Source: Streptococcus thalassemiae
Lineage (GTDB): Bacteria; Bacillota; Bacilli; Lactobacillales; Streptococcaceae
Assembly (NCBI RefSeq): GCF_903645285.1
Contig: NZ_CAHJXN010000004.1
Coordinates: forward strand, 372,305-436,304
Direction of reading: 5' to 3'
Length of the DNA: 64,000 nucleotides
Below the pieces are notes generated by a model. It saw only the letters and a program-made list of their open reading frames with translations, was not told the origin of the DNA and searched no databases. Positions 63,092 to 64,000 of the stretch are shown here, in pieces; position 1 is the stretch's first letter, and each line of letters opens with the position of its first letter. A program made the position numbers and the translations under genes.

Positions 63092-64000
63092 TTATTCGCT
63101 TTTTACTCGTTTGACATAGTTTTCAATTGGGTAGTTTGCTGGGTCTAAGGTCATTTCCCTGCTTTTGACCAGTTGAGCTAGGTGGTAACCAATGATAGGA
63201 CCAGTTGTGAGTCCTGATGAACCTAGTCCACTAGCAGCATAGACACCTGCCAATTCTGGCACCTGCCCAAAGAAGGGCGAGAAATCACTGGTATAGGCTC
63301 GGATTCCCACACGCTCAGCCCTTGAAGTCGCTTTAGCTAAAACTGGGTAGTGAGGCAAGGCAGCTTCCTCCATTTGCTGGAGTAAGATTTCATCCACCGT
63401 CAAATCAAATCCCATATCATTTTCATGAGTAGCACCTAGAGACAATTTCCCACCTGCAAAAGGAATCAAATCCCACTCCCCTTCTGGCATAACAACAGGG
63501 TATGATTCTATATCTTGGGCAAGCTGATAATCTCGGAGTTGTCCTTTTTGAGGACGGACATCCACAGCATAACCCAAGGGTTCTAACATATCCCCCAACC
63601 AAGCTCCCGTCGCCAAAATAACCTGATCAAACACCTCTTCACCAATCTGGTAACCTGATGCTAAAGGTGTCAGAGTCACTTTTTCTTTGACCAGCTTAAC
63701 CTGACTGGCTTCCAGCAAACGAGTCACTAAGAGTTGACCATCTACTCTCGCTCCACCAGAAGCATAGAGCAAGCGGTCAAATCCCTGTAAGCCAGGGAAT
63801 AATTCATTAGCTGATGCTGGGTCCAGAATGGCTAATTGCCCTATCAAGGGAGATTCTTCTCTGCGCTGGAGGGCTAGTTGATAGAGTTCTTCCAACTTAG
63901 TTTCATCCTTTTTCAGGAGAAAGACTCCCGAACGCTGGTAAAAGTCGATCTCTTGTCCTGACTTCTCTAAATCAGCCAATAAATCCACATAAAAATCAGC
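63092..64000 (-). CDS. FAD-dependent oxidoreductase of the DAO/glycine oxidase type (partial)
   Basis: The C-terminal ~302 residues of a D-amino-acid-oxidase-type flavoprotein. The chain is open at the window end, so the N-terminal GxGxxG FAD loop is beyond 64000. Visible are VILATGAWLGDML, the substrate-domain strands, and the FAD-binding GLGSSGLTTGPIIGYHLA near the end. Substrate is probably an amino acid or sarcosine-like amine, giving H2O2. It is not a pseudogene: no frameshift is seen. The stop codon touches a BOX element. Confidence 0.85.
   Translation of the reverse strand, partial: ADFYVDLLADLEKSGQEIDFYQRSGVFLLKKDETKLEELYQLALQRREESPLIGQLAILDPASANELFPGLQGFDRLLYASGGARVDGQLLVTRLLEASQVKLVKEKVTLTPLASGYQIGEEVFDQVILATGAWLGDMLEPLGYAVDVRPQKGQLRDYQLAQDIESYPVVMPEGEWDLIPFAGGKLSLGATHENDMGFDLTVDEILLQQMEEAALPHYPVLAKATSRAERVGIRAYTSDFSPFFGQVPELAGVYAASGLGSSGLTTGPIIGYHLAQLVKSREMTLDPANYPIENYVKRVKSE

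Noticed and set aside
63092..64000. Truncated pseudogene of an amino acid oxidase
   Set aside because: The missing N-terminus is caused by the window edge; the frame is open through base 64000.
1..64000. CRISPR arrays, prophage, integrative elements or rRNA operons
   Set aside because: No regularly spaced repeats, integrase, phage structural or conjugation genes, and no rRNA sequence were seen.

Overview
The window is chromosomal DNA of a mitis-group Streptococcus, most likely S. pneumoniae or a very close relative (S. pseudopneumoniae or S. mitis). The grounds are BOX elements (boxA-boxB-boxC with a 45-bp boxB) and 107-bp RUP-like elements, a LytC-type choline-binding lysozyme, a pneumococcal gene order (rpsF-ssb-rpsR, cdaA-cdaR-glmM, whiA-yvcK-rapZ, folA-clpX-engB, murT-gatD) and AT-rich, Gram-positive promoters, many with an extended -10 (TGnTATAAT). 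The window holds about 59 protein genes, one tRNA-Leu, no rRNA, no CRISPR and no intact insertion sequence. Most genes lie on the minus strand.

Layout. 0-8.3 kb: a GIY-YIG protein whose 3' end lies in a BOX element, a TrmN6-like methyltransferase, an S1 protein, a HAD-cyclophilin fusion, an acetyltransferase, the rpsF-ssb-rpsR operon ending in four tandem terminators, and tseB-like/aspC/VOC/asnS. 8.5-14 kb: an MFS exporter behind a candidate attenuating leader, an FMN reductase, yaaA, a BOX variant, a 54-aa membrane protein, a large unknown membrane protein and a deformylase-like protein. 14-21 kb: metal homeostasis, with a CaxP/MgtA P-type ATPase under a yybP-ykoY manganese riboswitch and the MntE exporter. 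An AT-rich pair (GtrB-GtrA fusion plus polytopic membrane protein) sits between them and looks like accessory DNA. 21-29.5 kb: ABC-F, cca, dapB, DegV, DUF1149 and the c-di-AMP/GlmM operon. 29.6-31 kb: Fnr, then a previously unannotated-looking Fst/par-type type I toxin-antitoxin locus. 31-36.8 kb: whiA-yvcK-rapZ-ridA and folA-orf56-clpX-engB. 36.9-44.5 kb: dpr, a repeat cluster, lytC, tpiA, dnaD, metA, apt, msmK and tRNA-Leu. 44.6-54.8 kb: pncA-codY, cshA, an OFA transporter, har, murT-gatD, pepQ and an acetyltransferase. 54.9-64 kb: an ECF S component with a vitamin kinase and truA, an MFS protein, cmk, a LysM protein, a leaderless ferredoxin gene, a CsbB-like glycosyltransferase, galE, a second full BOX and a partial FAD oxidase.

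Most of the window is core housekeeping. The strongest unexplained signals are non-coding or very short. First, the par/Fst locus at 30.68-30.96 kb has a 31-aa toxin, a Shine-Dalgarno-sequestering stem, direct repeats and a convergent antisense RNA sharing one terminator. Second, a 25-codon leader ORF lies before the MFS gene, with a perfect 10-bp inverted repeat abutting its Shine-Dalgarno. Third, murT and the ferredoxin gene appear leaderless. Fourth, a three-component-type glycosylation module is inserted between two partners of the Mn/Ca efflux system. DHFR carries Leu-100, the residue tied to trimethoprim resistance in pneumococci.
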